Source: Micromonospora sp. WMMD1128
GTDB taxonomy: Bacteria > Actinomycetota > Actinomycetes > Mycobacteriales > Micromonosporaceae
DNA: 64,000 nucleotides
Assembly (NCBI RefSeq): GCF_027497235.1
Contig: NZ_CP114902.1
Location: forward strand, 5,792,001-5,856,000
Reading direction: 5' to 3'
Positions 1-10,261 of this stretch are shown here, in pieces. The notes beneath the pieces were generated by a model, which worked only from the letters and a program-made list of their open reading frames with translations, was not told the DNA's origin and did no database searches. The translations under genes were made by a program, and so were the position numbers. Within the stretch, counting starts at the first letter, position 1; each line of letters starts with the position of its first letter.

Positions 1-1306
1 GCGAGCCGCCGAGCGCGGCGACGAGCGCCGGCCACAGCCCGCCGATCAGCGCCACCCCGACCACGCCGGCGAGGAAGAGCAGGATGTCGTTGGTCAGGGT
101 GAGGTCGGGCAGCGTCCGCAGCAGCAGCGTGAGCAGCGGCATGCCGAGCACGGCGAGCGCGTACCCGAGTAGCCGGCGGCGGCGGGACAGCGCGGCCGGC
201 GCCGCCCCGCCACGGCGCCCCCGCCCCGCCTCCGGGTGGGTGACCAGGTGCACGTCGATCGGGCCGGAGAGCGCGGTGGTGGTCACCCCGACGCCCCGGG
301 CGAGCACCTGGGCGAACCGACCGCGCCGGCTGGCGCCGAGCACGAGCTGGGTGGCGTTGACGCCGCGGGCGAAGTCGAGCAGCGCGGCCGGGACGTCGGT
401 GCCCAGCACCTGGTGGTACGTGCCGCCGAGGCTCTCCACGAGCACCCGCTGCCGGGCCAGCAGGGCCGGGTCCGCGCCGGCCAGCCCGTCGCTGCGGGCC
501 ACGTGCACGGCGAGCAGGTCGGCGCCCCGGCCGCGGGCGGCGATCCGGGCCGCCCGGCGGACCAGCGTCTCGCCCTCGGGGCCGCCGGTGAGCGCCACGA
601 CCACCCGTTCCCGCGCCTCCCAGGTGTCGGAGATGCCGTGCTGGGCCCGGTACGCGTCGAGCTGCTCGTCGACCTTGCCGGCCAGCCAGAGCAACGCCAG
701 CTCGCGCAGCGCGGTGAGGTTGCCGACCCGGAAGTAGTTGCCGAGCGCGGCGTCGATCTTGTCGGGTCGGTAGATGTTCCCGTGCGCCATCCGGCGGCGT
801 AGCGCCTCCGGCGTCATGTCCACCAGCTCGACCTGCTCGGCGGCCCGGACCACCTGGTCCGGCACGGTCTCGCGCTGGGTGGTGCCGGTGATCTGCGCGA
901 CGACGTCGTTGAGCGATTCCAGGTGCTGCACGTTGACCGTGGACAGCACGCTGATCCCGGCGTCCAGCAGCTCCTGGACGTCCTGCCAGCGCTTGTCGTG
1001 CCGGGCGCCGGGGACGTTCGTGTGTGCCAGCTCGTCGACGACCACCACCTCGGGTCGGCGGGCCAGCACCGCGTCGAGGTCCATCTCGGTGAACTCGACG
1101 CCTCGGTAGGTCATCGGCCGGCGCGGCACCACCTCCAGGTCGCCGATCATGGCGGCGGTGTGCTTGCGGCCGTGCGTCTCGACGAACCCGATCACGACGT
1201 CGGTGCCACGCTCGGCCCGACGTTGGGCCTCTTCGAGCATGGCGTACGTCTTGCCCACCCCGGGTGCCGCCCCGAGATAGATCCGCAGTTCCCCCTTACC
1301 CACCAC
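1..1306 (-). CDS. kdpD: KdpD sensor histidine kinase, N-terminal part (cut by window edge)
   Basis: Membrane sensor kinase of the Kdp potassium-limitation two-component system; only about the first 435 residues are present. The KdpD domain opens with a Walker-A-like GAAPGVGKT at residues 12-20, followed by the family stretch VVVDELAHTNVPG near residue 90. A universal-stress-protein-like domain covers roughly residues 235-350, and hydrophobic membrane segments begin just before the edge. The kinase core is not visible. A GTG start is taken because GGAGG lies 5 bases ahead; the next codon is also GTG (spacing 8), so the start is uncertain by one residue. It follows kdpC by 82 bases with a GC-rich hairpin between, so read-through versus own promoter is open. 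kdpE is expected beyond the edge. Confidence 0.95.
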   Translation of the reverse strand, partial: MVGKGELRIYLGAAPGVGKTYAMLEEAQRRAERGTDVVIGFVETHGRKHTAAMIGDLEVVPRRPMTYRGVEFTEMDLDAVLARRPEVVVVDELAHTNVPGARHDKRWQDVQELLDAGISVLSTVNVQHLESLNDVVAQITGTTQRETVPDQVVRAAEQVELVDMTPEALRRRMAHGNIYRPDKIDAALGNYFRVGNLTALRELALLWLAGKVDEQLDAYRAQHGISDTWEARERVVVALTGGPEGETLVRRAARIAARGRGADLLAVHVARSDGLAGADPALLARQRVLVESLGGTYHQVLGTDVPAALLDFARGVNATQLVLGASRRGRFAQVLARGVGVTTTALSGPIDVHLVTHPEAGRGRRGGAAPAALSRRRRLLGYALAVLGMPLLTLLLRTLPDLTLTNDILLFLAGVVGVALIGGLWPALVAALGGS

Positions 1307-1328
1307 CCCATCCTCCCCGAGTGAAAGG

Positions 1329-1370
1329 AAGGGGCCCCGCTTAACGCCTTCGGTAGAGGCGGGGCCCCTT
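1329..1370. terminator. GGGGCCCC hairpin between kdpC and kdpD
   Basis: Perfect 12-bp inverted repeat AAGGGGCCCCGC / GCGGGGCCCCTT with an 18-base loop containing TTAACGCC, followed on the plus strand by TTTTT. It lies behind kdpC and just before the kdpD ribosome-binding site. The loop and arms match a second copy at 50083-50131, so it is also a member of a dispersed element. Terminator or attenuator function is inferred from structure. Confidence 0.7.
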
Positions 1371-1388
1371 TTTAACACCTGCCACCCC

Positions 1389-2263
1389 TCAGCGCGGCGG
1401 GAACTCCCGGTCCAGCGCGAGGTTGAGGTCCAACACGTTCACGGCGGGCTCGCCCAGGAAGCCGAGCGTCCGGCCGGCGGTGTGCTCCCGGACCAGCCGG
1501 CGGACCGCCCCCGGGTCCGCCGCACGCTCCCGCGCCACCCGGGCCACCTGGATCTCCGCGTACGCCGGGGAGATGTGCGGGTCGAGACCGCTGCCGCTGG
1601 CGGTGACCGCGTCGGCCGGCACGGCCGGCTCCGCCGGCGCGTCCCCCCGGACCGGGGTGACCACCCCGCCCTCGGCCACGTAGTCGTGGCCGGGCCGGGC
1701 CGCCTCGACCGGCACGCCCTGCCAGGTCGGGACGAACGGCGTCGCCGGCGCGACCTGGTTGACGCTGACCACCCGGGTGATCCGGCCGGTCAGGCCGTCG
1801 GCGCGGAACACGGCCAGCACCGCGCCGACCCCGTCCGGCGTGCAGTACGGGCGCCGCCCGTCCACGCCGTCCAGCTCACCGACCGCCTTGCTGCGCGCGC
1901 AGACCTGGGTGAGCAGGCTCGGCGTGGAGCCGGCGGGGTCGGCGGCGAGCGTGTCCACCACACTCTCCGGACCCAGGTTGCTGGCAGCGGTGGCGGTCGG
2001 GTCGTAGCCGGCGGCGGACGGCCGGGACTGGAAGTAGCGCGGGACGGGGTCACCGTCCGCGTCGGTGAACGACTGGCCGATCAGCGAGCTGCCGACGGTC
2101 CGGCCGTCGACGGTGACGAGCGAGCCGTCCGCCCGGCCGTCCAGGCCGGGGATCCGGCCGACCGCGACCAGAGCGAGCGGGTACGCGAGCCCGAGCAGCA
2201 CGGTGAGGACGAGCAGGGCGCGCAGGGCGGCGAGGTGTTGGGCGAGCCAACTGGGCAGACGCA

Positions 2264-2267
<4 letters not shown>
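1389..2267 (-). CDS. kdpC: KdpC, K+-transporting ATPase subunit C
   Basis: Single-span membrane subunit that stabilises the KdpFABC potassium pump. One N-terminal transmembrane helix (about residues 14-36), the family motif GSSLIGQSF near residue 60, [12 protein letters not shown] near 77 and a C-terminal end ([18 protein letters not shown]) are typical. At 292 aa it is about 100 residues longer than the usual ~190-200 aa. The extra region (about residues 105-210) sits between the SNLGP segment and the DPHISPAYA motif and contains two cysteines. The frame begins GTG-ATG; the GTG and kdpB stop overlap, implying translational coupling. Fourth in the operon after kdpF, kdpA and kdpB. Confidence 0.96.
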
Positions 2268-4456
<2,189 letters not shown>

Positions 4457-4461
4457 GGTGG

Positions 4462-6117
4462 TCACAGCCCTTCGGCCAGCGGGCCGAGCGCGAGCGCGGG
4501 CAGGAAGGTGAGCGCGACGAGGATCACCGTGACGCCGACGACCATGCCGACGAAGAGCGGCCGGTGGGTGGGCAGGGTGCCCTCGGACGCGGGCGTGGGC
4601 TGCTGGCGGGCCAGCGAGCCGGCCAGCGCCAGCGCGAAGATGATGGGCAGGAACCGGCCGAGCAGCATGCAGAGGCCCAGCGCGGTGTTCCACCAGGGTG
4701 TGCTCACGGTGATGCCGGCGAACGCCGAGCCGTTGTTGTTGCTCGCCGAGGTGAAGGCGTAGAGCACCTCCGACATCGCATGCGGGCCGACGTTGAGCGC
4801 GGTCGAGTTGTTGCCGGTGGCGAACGCGGCGGCCGAGCCGGCGAGCACAAGCGCCGGGGTGATCAGGAAGTACGCCGAGGCGAACTTGATCTCGCGCGAG
4901 CCGATCTTCTTGCCCAGGTACTCCGGTGTGCGGCCGACCATCAGGCCGGCGACGAAGACCGTGATCACCGCGAGGATCAGCAGGCCGTACAGGCCGGCCC
5001 CGACACCGCCGGGGGCGACCTCGCCGAGCATCATGTTGACCATCGGCATCATCCCGCCCAGCGCGGTGTACGAGTCGTGGAACGAGTTGACCGCGCCGGT
5101 CGAGGTGAGCGTGGTGGCCGCCGCGAAAGTGGCCGAGTTCGACACGTCGAACCGCACCTCCTTGCCCTCCAGCGCCGCGCCCACCGCCTGCGGCACCGTG
5201 CCACCACCGGTCAGCTCGAAGACGTTGGTCAGGGCGATGCTGGCGAGCGCGAGGATCGCCATCACGGCGGCGATCGCGTAGCCCTGCCGGTTCTGCCCGA
5301 CCATCCGGCCGAAGACCCGGGGCAGGCTGAACGGGATCACCAGGAGCAGGAAGACCTCCAGCCAGTTCGTCCACGCGGTGGGGTTCTCGAACGGGTGGGC
5401 GCTGTTGACGTTGTAGAAGCCGCCGCCGTTCGTGCCCAGCTCCTTGATCACCTCCTGGCTGGCCACCGGCCCGCCGGTGATCGTCTGACCGCCGCCGGTC
5501 AGCGAGGTCACGTCGGTGCCGCCGGAGAGGTTCTGCACCACCCCGCCGAGCATCAACACGACCGCGCCGAGCACCGCGAACGGCAGCAGGATCCGCAGCG
5601 TGATCCGGGTCAGGTCGACCCAGAAGTTGCCCAGTTCGCCGGTACGGCTGCGGGCGAATCCCCGCACCAGCGCCACCGCGACGGCGATGCCCACCGCGGC
5701 GGAGACGAAGTTCTGCACCGCCAGGCCGGCCATCTGCACCAGGTGGCCCATGGTCGACTCACCCGAGTACCACTGCCAGTTGGTGTTGGTCACGAACGAC
5801 ACCGCGGTGTTCCACGCGCCGTGTGACGCCACCGGGTCGAGGCCCAGCGAGAGCCACAGGTGGTCCTGCAGGCGCTGGAACGCGTACAGGAACAGGATCG
5901 AGACGGCCGAGAAGGCCAGCAGGCTGCGGGCGTACACGCCCCAGGTCTGCTCGACGGCCGGGTCGACCCCGACCAGGCGGTAGATTCCCCGCTCGACGCG
6001 GGCGGACCGGGTGCCGGAGACCACCCGGTACATGTGGTCGCCGAACGGCCGGTGGACGGCCACCAGCGCCACCACCAGCGACAGCACGAAGAGCACCCCG
6101 GCTGCGGTGGTGCTCAT
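4462..6117 (-). CDS. kdpA: KdpA, potassium-translocating subunit
   Basis: Channel-like subunit that binds and conducts K+ in the KdpFABC complex. 551 aa, close to the 557 aa of the E. coli protein. Selectivity-filter-like segments are readable: [13 protein letters not shown] near residue 112, [19 protein letters not shown] near 225, [12 protein letters not shown] near 345 and [15 protein letters not shown] near 435. Many hydrophobic helices throughout. The ATG is fixed by an ATGA overlap with the kdpF stop; the longer upstream reading in this frame is only the antisense-like extension through kdpF. Translationally coupled to kdpF before it and kdpB after it. Confidence 0.97.
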   Translation of the reverse strand: MSTTAAGVLFVLSLVVALVAVHRPFGDHMYRVVSGTRSARVERGIYRLVGVDPAVEQTWGVYARSLLAFSAVSILFLYAFQRLQDHLWLSLGLDPVASHGAWNTAVSFVTNTNWQWYSGESTMGHLVQMAGLAVQNFVSAAVGIAVAVALVRGFARSRTGELGNFWVDLTRITLRILLPFAVLGAVVLMLGGVVQNLSGGTDVTSLTGGGQTITGGPVASQEVIKELGTNGGGFYNVNSAHPFENPTAWTNWLEVFLLLVIPFSLPRVFGRMVGQNRQGYAIAAVMAILALASIALTNVFELTGGGTVPQAVGAALEGKEVRFDVSNSATFAAATTLTSTGAVNSFHDSYTALGGMMPMVNMMLGEVAPGGVGAGLYGLLILAVITVFVAGLMVGRTPEYLGKKIGSREIKFASAYFLITPALVLAGSAAAFATGNNSTALNVGPHAMSEVLYAFTSASNNNGSAFAGITVSTPWWNTALGLCMLLGRFLPIIFALALAGSLARQQPTPASEGTLPTHRPLFVGMVVGVTVILVALTFLPALALGPLAEGL

Positions 6118-6206
6118 CAGAAGCGCTCCGGGAACAGCAGGGCGGCGACCAGGAACACGCCCAGTCCGATCGCCAGCACCAGGCCGACGGCGTTGACGGC
6201 GCTCAC
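6117..6206 (-). CDS. kdpF: KdpF small stabilising peptide
   Basis: 29-residue single-helix membrane peptide that stabilises the KdpABC complex; too short for usual gene callers. Translation reads [16 protein letters not shown] followed by a VFLVAALL hydrophobic run and ends PERF, matching the known KdpF pattern of one helix with a short charged tail (often P-E-R/K-F). GTG start overlaps the stop of the preceding 27-codon ORF (GTGA) and its own TGA overlaps the kdpA ATG (ATGA). Identity rests on length, sequence pattern and position directly before kdpA. Confidence 0.9.
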   Translation of the reverse strand: MSAVNAVGLVLAIGLGVFLVAALLFPERF

Positions 6207-6286
6207 AGCTTCTCCACACCCCGCACCACGAGGGCGAGTGCCGCGAACAGCCCCACCGTCAGCAACACGAACAGCACGTCAGACAC
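6203..6286 (-). CDS. Unnamed 27-aa membrane peptide heading the kdp operon
   Basis: GTG-started ORF of 27 residues: [12 protein letters not shown], then [11 protein letters not shown], ending VEKL. It is one hydrophobic helix with a short charged end, in the style of KdpF but a separate product. AGGAG sits 9 bases before the GTG, the best ribosome-binding site in the operon, and its TGA overlaps the kdpF GTG. Codon third positions are almost all G/C, as in real genes here. The position as first cistron suggests a small accessory of the Kdp pump. I recall similar short unnamed ORFs before kdpF in other actinobacteria, but cannot verify this here. Function unknown. Confidence 0.75.
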   Translation of the reverse strand: MSDVLFVLLTVGLFAALALVVRGVEKL

Positions 6287-6314
6287 GGCTGACCACTCCT
6301 TGCGAGTTGTCCGC

Positions 6315-6333
6315 GCGACCGTCTTTCGGTCGC
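6315..6333. promoter_or_regulatory. Short hairpin in the kdp leader
   Basis: Perfect 7-bp inverted repeat GCGACCG / CGGTCGC around a 5-base pyrimidine-rich loop, about 30-50 bases before the first kdp start codon. It would fold in the 5' leader if transcription starts further upstream, or act as a palindromic protein site. No U-tract follows on the minus strand, so it is not a simple terminator. Confidence 0.35.
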
Positions 6334-6375
6334 CGGGCAATCACAACGCCGGGTCGGCCCGACGGACAGGGGTCA

Positions 6376-6436
6376 TGACGCGACCATCACGCCGGACGGC
6401 GGATTCTTGACGCGCCTTTCACGCCGGACGGCCGGA
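6376..6436. promoter_or_regulatory. Tandem direct repeat upstream of the kdp operon
   Basis: Two copies of TGACGCGNCCNTCACGCCGG followed by ACGGC and GGA, starting at 6376 and 6408, so exactly 32 bp apart (three helical turns). They lie 90-150 bp before the first kdp cistron, where a response-regulator dimer would bind. KdpE is the obvious candidate, but this repeat does not visibly match a consensus I can quote, so the assignment is inference. The remainder of the 293-base gap between 6286 and 6580 shows nothing else. Confidence 0.45.
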
Positions 6437-6579
6437 GCGGCACAAATCGGGCAGGGCGAAACGTCGGTGCGGTTCAGACGGCGCGGAACGCAGGACTCCG
6501 ACCGGAGGCCGGGGGAGGTCGCCGAGTCACTCGTCGACCGTGCGGTGGACGGCGGCCGGAGCCGGCCGCCGTACCGCTT

Positions 6580-6798
6580 TCAGCGTGGCATCTCCCGCCA
6601 GCCGGTGCCGCTCGACCGCCAGGCCCCGGCGAGGATGCTCGCTGAGCCGCGGCTCGGGCACTGCTGGATCTTCGACCGACCGGCGGCGCCGCCGATCTGG
6701 GCCTGAACCTGCCAGCGCTGCCCGTCGGTGCAGATGTAGACGTCGCGACGCCCGCGCGGGATGCTGACGCCGTTCCACCAGTGTTCCTCGACGACCAT
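6580..6798 (-). CDS. Small Trp-rich hypothetical protein
   Basis: About 72 residues beginning MVVEEHWWNGVSIPRG, with a DVYICTDGQRWQVQAQIGG core, two cysteines and a C-terminal AWRSS...WREMPR end. Third codon positions are strongly G/C only in this frame and only up to about this ATG, which supports real coding. No good ribosome-binding site precedes the ATG, and sequence just upstream in the same frame (WDFQVWAGPGHLRYG) also looks protein-like although no start codon is available there. It may therefore be 5'-truncated or use a non-standard start. It is not recognised; it lies tail-on to the kdp promoter region. Confidence 0.45.
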   Translation of the reverse strand: MVVEEHWWNGVSIPRGRRDVYICTDGQRWQVQAQIGGAAGRSKIQQCPSRGSASILAGAWRSSGTGWREMPR

Positions 6799-6986
6799 CC
6801 CGTGACCGTACCGCAGGTGACCCGGTCCGGCCCAGACCTGGAAATCCCATCGACCGTCGCCGGCGCGCGGGTTAGCGTCCCGACAACCGTCACTCCGAGA
6901 CCGCGAAGAGGGTGTTTTGGTGCCCGTGCCGACCGCGCCGAACCGGATCGACCTGCCCACGACCCTCTGCCATCGGAGTGACCACA

Positions 6987-7733
6987 TTGGACCTGCCACG
7001 TAACTTCACCATCCGCGAGGGCGACCTCCGCATCCTCAACCCGTTCGACGAGGTCAAGCTGGCCACGCTGGGCCGGGCGATCAAGCTCGCGCCCGGCGCC
7101 GAACTGCTGGACCTGTGCAGCGGCAAGGGCGAACTGCTCTGCACCTGGGCCCGGGACCACGGAATCACCGGCACCGGGGTCGACATCAGCACCATGTTCA
7201 CCGCCGCCGCCCGGGACCGCGCCGCCGAACTGGGCGTCGGCGACCGGGTCCGGTTCGTGCACGGTGACGCCGCCGCGTACGTTCCGGAGCGGCCGGTCGA
7301 CGTGGCCGCCTGCGTCGGCGCGACCTGGATCGGCGACGGTGTCCCCGGCACCCTGGAGTTGCTCGGCCGCGCGCTGCGGCGCGACGGCATGGCGCTCGTC
7401 GGCGAGCCGTACTGGCGGCGGGACCCGCCGGACGCCGAGGCCGTGACCGGTTCGCACGCCCGCTCCCGGGACGACTTCCACGACCTGCCCGGCCTGGTCC
7501 GGCTCTTCGGCGAGTGCGGCTGGGACCTGGTCGAGATGGTCCTCGCCGATCAGGACAGCTGGGACCGGTACGCCGCCGCGCACTGGCTGAACCTGCGCCG
7601 CTGGCTGGACGCCAACCCGGACGACGAGCTGGCCCCGGAGCTTCGGCGGGAACTGACCGAGGATCCGCTCAGTTACGTCCGTTTCCAGCGTGAATATCTG
7701 GGTTGGGGGGTGTTCGCGCTACTGCGTCGCTGA
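6987..7733 (+). CDS. SAM-dependent class I methyltransferase
   Basis: Soluble methyltransferase of the Rossmann type. Motif I is LLDLCSGKGELL near residue 33, followed by the acidic end of strand 2 in GTGVDIS and the motif HGDAAAYVPERPVDVAACVGA; these are the SAM-binding features. The C-terminal part (EPYWRR..., then a helical lid with WDRYAAAHW) resembles small-molecule methyltransferases; the substrate cannot be told. Start: TTG at 6987 has CGGAG 8 bases ahead and gives 248 aa, whereas the in-frame GTG at 6978 overlaps that same CGGAG and is less likely. A strong terminator follows. Not in an obvious operon. Confidence 0.88.
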   Translation: MDLPRNFTIREGDLRILNPFDEVKLATLGRAIKLAPGAELLDLCSGKGELLCTWARDHGITGTGVDISTMFTAAARDRAAELGVGDRVRFVHGDAAAYVPERPVDVAACVGATWIGDGVPGTLELLGRALRRDGMALVGEPYWRRDPPDAEAVTGSHARSRDDFHDLPGLVRLFGECGWDLVEMVLADQDSWDRYAAAHWLNLRRWLDANPDDELAPELRRELTEDPLSYVRFQREYLGWGVFALLRR

Positions 7734-7740
7734 TGCGCTG

Positions 7741-7777
7741 CCCGACCGGCCGGCTCCGTGGAGGCCGGCCGGTCGGG
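7741..7777 (+). terminator. Rho-independent-type terminator after the methyltransferase
   Basis: Perfect 14-bp stem CCCGACCGGCCGGC / GCCGGCCGGTCGGG with a 9-base loop, 7 bases after the methyltransferase stop, followed by CTT. Typical of high-GC actinobacterial terminators, which lack long U-tracts. Confidence 0.8.
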
Positions 7778-7811
7778 CTTAGCGGACGGCTACGCAGGGT
7801 AAAGGAAGATC

Positions 7812-8237
7812 ATGGGACAGTTGCGCACGTCGCCGCCACCGCCGCAGGCCACCCAGCTGGAGCGGTGGGTGCTCGACACCCCCGAGGAGCTTCGCGACGT
7901 ACGGGCCTCGCTGCGCGACGCGTTGAACCGGCACGGGCTCGTGCAGGGCGAGGGCCTGGACGAGGTGCCGCACATGGTCCTGCTCGTCGCCACCGAGTTG
8001 GCCAGCAACGCGCTCCGGCACGGACGGCCGCCCACCATCGTCACGCTGCTGGCCACCGACGACCGCTTCCTGCTCGACGTCGCCGACCACGACGTCAGCT
8101 CGGTGCCGGAGCTGTCCGACATCAGCCCGCTGGACTCGGGCGGACGCGGGCTGTTCCTGGCCCAGTCGATCTCGCTCGACGTCGGCTGGTACGCCTCCGA
8201 CAGCACCAAGCACATCTGGGCCGCGTTCTCCCGGTAG
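7812..8237 (+). CDS. RsbW/SpoIIAB-like anti-sigma ATP-binding protein
   Basis: 141-aa GHKL-fold kinase-like ATPase of the HATPase_c_2 type, a family that binds sigma factors or anti-anti-sigma proteins in actinobacteria. The N-box is ATELASNALRHG near residue 58, the D-box region is LLDVADHD near residue 90, and the G-box is DSGGRGLFLAQSIS near residue 110. AAAGGAAG gives a ribosome-binding site before the ATG. No sigma or STAS gene is adjacent, so the partner is unknown. It ends three bases from the convergent aldo/keto reductase gene. Confidence 0.88.
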   Translation: MGQLRTSPPPPQATQLERWVLDTPEELRDVRASLRDALNRHGLVQGEGLDEVPHMVLLVATELASNALRHGRPPTIVTLLATDDRFLLDVADHDVSSVPELSDISPLDSGGRGLFLAQSISLDVGWYASDSTKHIWAAFSR

Positions 8238-8240
8238 GGC

Positions 8241-9227
8241 TCAGAAACCGGACACCGGGTGCGGCACGTACGGCGCCTCCAGCTCCGCCACCTCGGCGTC
8301 GGTCAGCTCCAGCTCCAGCGCGGCCACCGCGTCGGTCAGGTGATGCGGCTTCGTCGCGCCCACGATCGGCGCGGTGACCGCCGGGTTGCGGGCCACCCAG
8401 GCCAACGCCACCTGGGCGCGCGACACCCCACGCTGCTCGGCCACCCGGCCCACCGCCTCGATCACCGCCCGGTCGTGCTCCTCGGTACGCGCGTAGAGCT
8501 TGCGGCCGAACTCGTCGGTCTCCGCCCGCGCGGTCGACTCCCCCGGGTCACGGGTCAGCAGGCCGCGGGCCAGCGGGCTCCACGGGATCACCGCGATCCC
8601 CTCGTCGCGGCAGAGCGGCAGCATCTCCCGCTCCTCCTCGCGGTAGAGCAGGTTGTAGTGGTTCTGCATGGAGACGAAACGGGTCCAGCCGTGCCGCTCG
8701 GCGGCCCAGAGCGCCTTGGCGAACTGCCACGCGTACATCGACGAGGCGCCCAGGTAACGGACCTTGCCGGCCCGGACCAGGTCGTGCAGCGCCTCAAGCG
8801 TCTCCTCGATCGGGGTGACCGGGTCGAGGCGGTGGATCTGGTAGAGATCGACGTAGTCGGTGCCGAGCCGCCGCAGGCTCGCGTCGATCTCGCTCATGAT
8901 GTGCTTACGGGACAGCCCGCCCCGGTTCGGCCCCGGCCCCATCCGGCCGTGCACCTTGGTCGCGATCACCACGTCGTCGCGGTCGGCGAAGTCCTTCAGC
9001 GCCCGGCCGACGATCTCCTCGCTGGTGCCGTCGGAGTAGACGTTCGCCGTGTCGAAGAAGTTCACCCCCAGCTCCAGCGCCTGCCGGATGAAGGGTCGGG
9101 CGGCGTCCTCCGGCAGTGACCAGGGGTGGGTGCCCCGACCCGGCTCGCCGTAGCTCATGCAACCCAGGCAGAGCCGGGACACCTCCAGGCCGGTGGAACC
9201 GAACGTCACGTAATCCATGCCGTCCAT
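8241..9227 (-). CDS. Aldo/keto reductase
   Basis: NADPH-dependent (beta/alpha)8 oxidoreductase, about 328 aa, reducing aldehydes or ketones. The catalytic tetrad is visible: Asp59 and Tyr64 in FFDTANVYSDG, Lys91 in ATKVHG, and the His of YQIHRLD near residue 132. The cofactor-binding C-terminal segment VAPIVGATKP-like (AVTAPIVGATKPHHL) is present. It resembles the YajO/IolS-like branch by the N-terminal LCLGCMSYG. Start may be ATG at 9227 or the ATG at 9218, which is better spaced from GGTGAG. Monocistronic and convergent with the anti-sigma gene. Confidence 0.92.
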   Translation of the reverse strand: MDGMDYVTFGSTGLEVSRLCLGCMSYGEPGRGTHPWSLPEDAARPFIRQALELGVNFFDTANVYSDGTSEEIVGRALKDFADRDDVVIATKVHGRMGPGPNRGGLSRKHIMSEIDASLRRLGTDYVDLYQIHRLDPVTPIEETLEALHDLVRAGKVRYLGASSMYAWQFAKALWAAERHGWTRFVSMQNHYNLLYREEEREMLPLCRDEGIAVIPWSPLARGLLTRDPGESTARAETDEFGRKLYARTEEHDRAVIEAVGRVAEQRGVSRAQVALAWVARNPAVTAPIVGATKPHHLTDAVAALELELTDAEVAELEAPYVPHPVSGF

Positions 9228-9263
9228 CTCACCACCGGCCGGCGGCGCGCGCAGTCCGGTGGG

Positions 9264-10124
9264 TCAGTGGTCCCCGGCCGGGATCGGGTCGTCGTACTGG
9301 CCGGACGGCCCGGCCAGCGGCTCACCGCCCACGAGCGGCCACGCGTTCGCCGCGCAGCCGTGCAGGCCGAGTGTCTGCTGCACCATCACCGGCGCCGGGC
9401 CGCCGGCCCGGGGGCAGCGCTCGTGGCCCCGGCCCAACCGGTGGCCCACCTCATGGTTGAGCAGATACTGCCGGTAGAGGCCGAGGTCGGGCACGTGCGG
9501 CACCCCGTACACCCAGCGGGCCACGTTGACCACCACCTGGTCGCCGTTGCGGCAGGAGGTGTAGCGGTCGGTCCGGTCGCCGCAGAGATCGCCACGGGTG
9601 ACCGGGGTGGTCAGCAGCACCGTGAAGTCGGCCGGCCCGCCCCGGCCCACCCGTTGCAGCCGCCACCGGCCGTCGCCGGTCCAGCCGCGCGGGTCGGCGA
9701 GCGTCGCCGCGACCTCGCGGGCGAAGCGTTCGACGTCCACGTTGCGGATGCCGTCCTCGACCGCGACCCGGTAACGCAGCAGCTCGCCGGAGCGCCCGGC
9801 CACCGCGCCGACCGTGTCGGCGGTGCGGAAGTCGCCGCCGCCCCGCAGCGGGTAGGTGATGCCCGGCGGCACCCTTCCGGCCGCCGGGACCGGCGGCGGG
9901 GCGCTCCTCGTCGGCCGCGCGGTCACCGGAGACGGGCGCGCGTCCGGCACCGCCGCCGGCACGGTCCGCTCCACCCCGACCGCGGCCAGCAGCTCCGGGT
10001 GCCGCCGCACGGCGTACCCCCCGCCGGCCGTGAGGCCGGTCACGACGACGACCGCGGCCAGGGCGCGGACGCCGGCCCGCGACCTCCGTCGCCGCCGGTG
10101 CACACCCCGGTCCTGCCCGCCCAC
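9264..10124 (-). CDS. DUF3152 membrane-anchored zinc-metalloprotease-like protein
   Basis: About 286 aa with a basic N-terminus (a run of arginines), one membrane helix (RALAAVVVVTGLTAGGGYAV, about residues 18-38), a Pro/Ala-rich linker and a DUF3152 domain. The domain carries the zinc-peptidase signature HEVGHRLGRGH (HExGHxxGxxH) in its C-terminal third and paired cysteines (LCGDRTDRYTSC). The family is actinobacterial and thought to be secreted or surface-anchored; substrate unknown. GTG at 10124 is chosen because GGAGAG precedes it and upstream sequence runs into the divergent gene's promoter. Confidence 0.82.
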   Translation of the reverse strand: MGGQDRGVHRRRRRSRAGVRALAAVVVVTGLTAGGGYAVRRHPELLAAVGVERTVPAAVPDARPSPVTARPTRSAPPPVPAAGRVPPGITYPLRGGGDFRTADTVGAVAGRSGELLRYRVAVEDGIRNVDVERFAREVAATLADPRGWTGDGRWRLQRVGRGGPADFTVLLTTPVTRGDLCGDRTDRYTSCRNGDQVVVNVARWVYGVPHVPDLGLYRQYLLNHEVGHRLGRGHERCPRAGGPAPVMVQQTLGLHGCAANAWPLVGGEPLAGPSGQYDDPIPAGDH

Positions 10125-10261
10125 GTCGCTCTCCGTCCGTCGCACCGCCCGCGCTCCGCAGGAGAGTACGGAAGAGCGGGCCGCACGGTTGAACGGGCGG
10201 GCCGGGTACGGTCGCTGTCGGGGTGGGCGACCGGCCGCCTGTCGGATCCAGGGAGCCACCC

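Noticed and set aside
4462..6219. KdpA with a 34-residue N-terminal extension
   Set aside because: The extension is kdpF read in another frame; the ATGA overlap at 6117 and the KdpA start pattern fix the real start.
6408..6440. Plus-strand sigma-70-type promoter from TTGACG
   Set aside because: TTGACG is part of the direct repeat, no -10 hexamer lies 16-18 bases on, and no plus-strand gene follows for over 500 bases.
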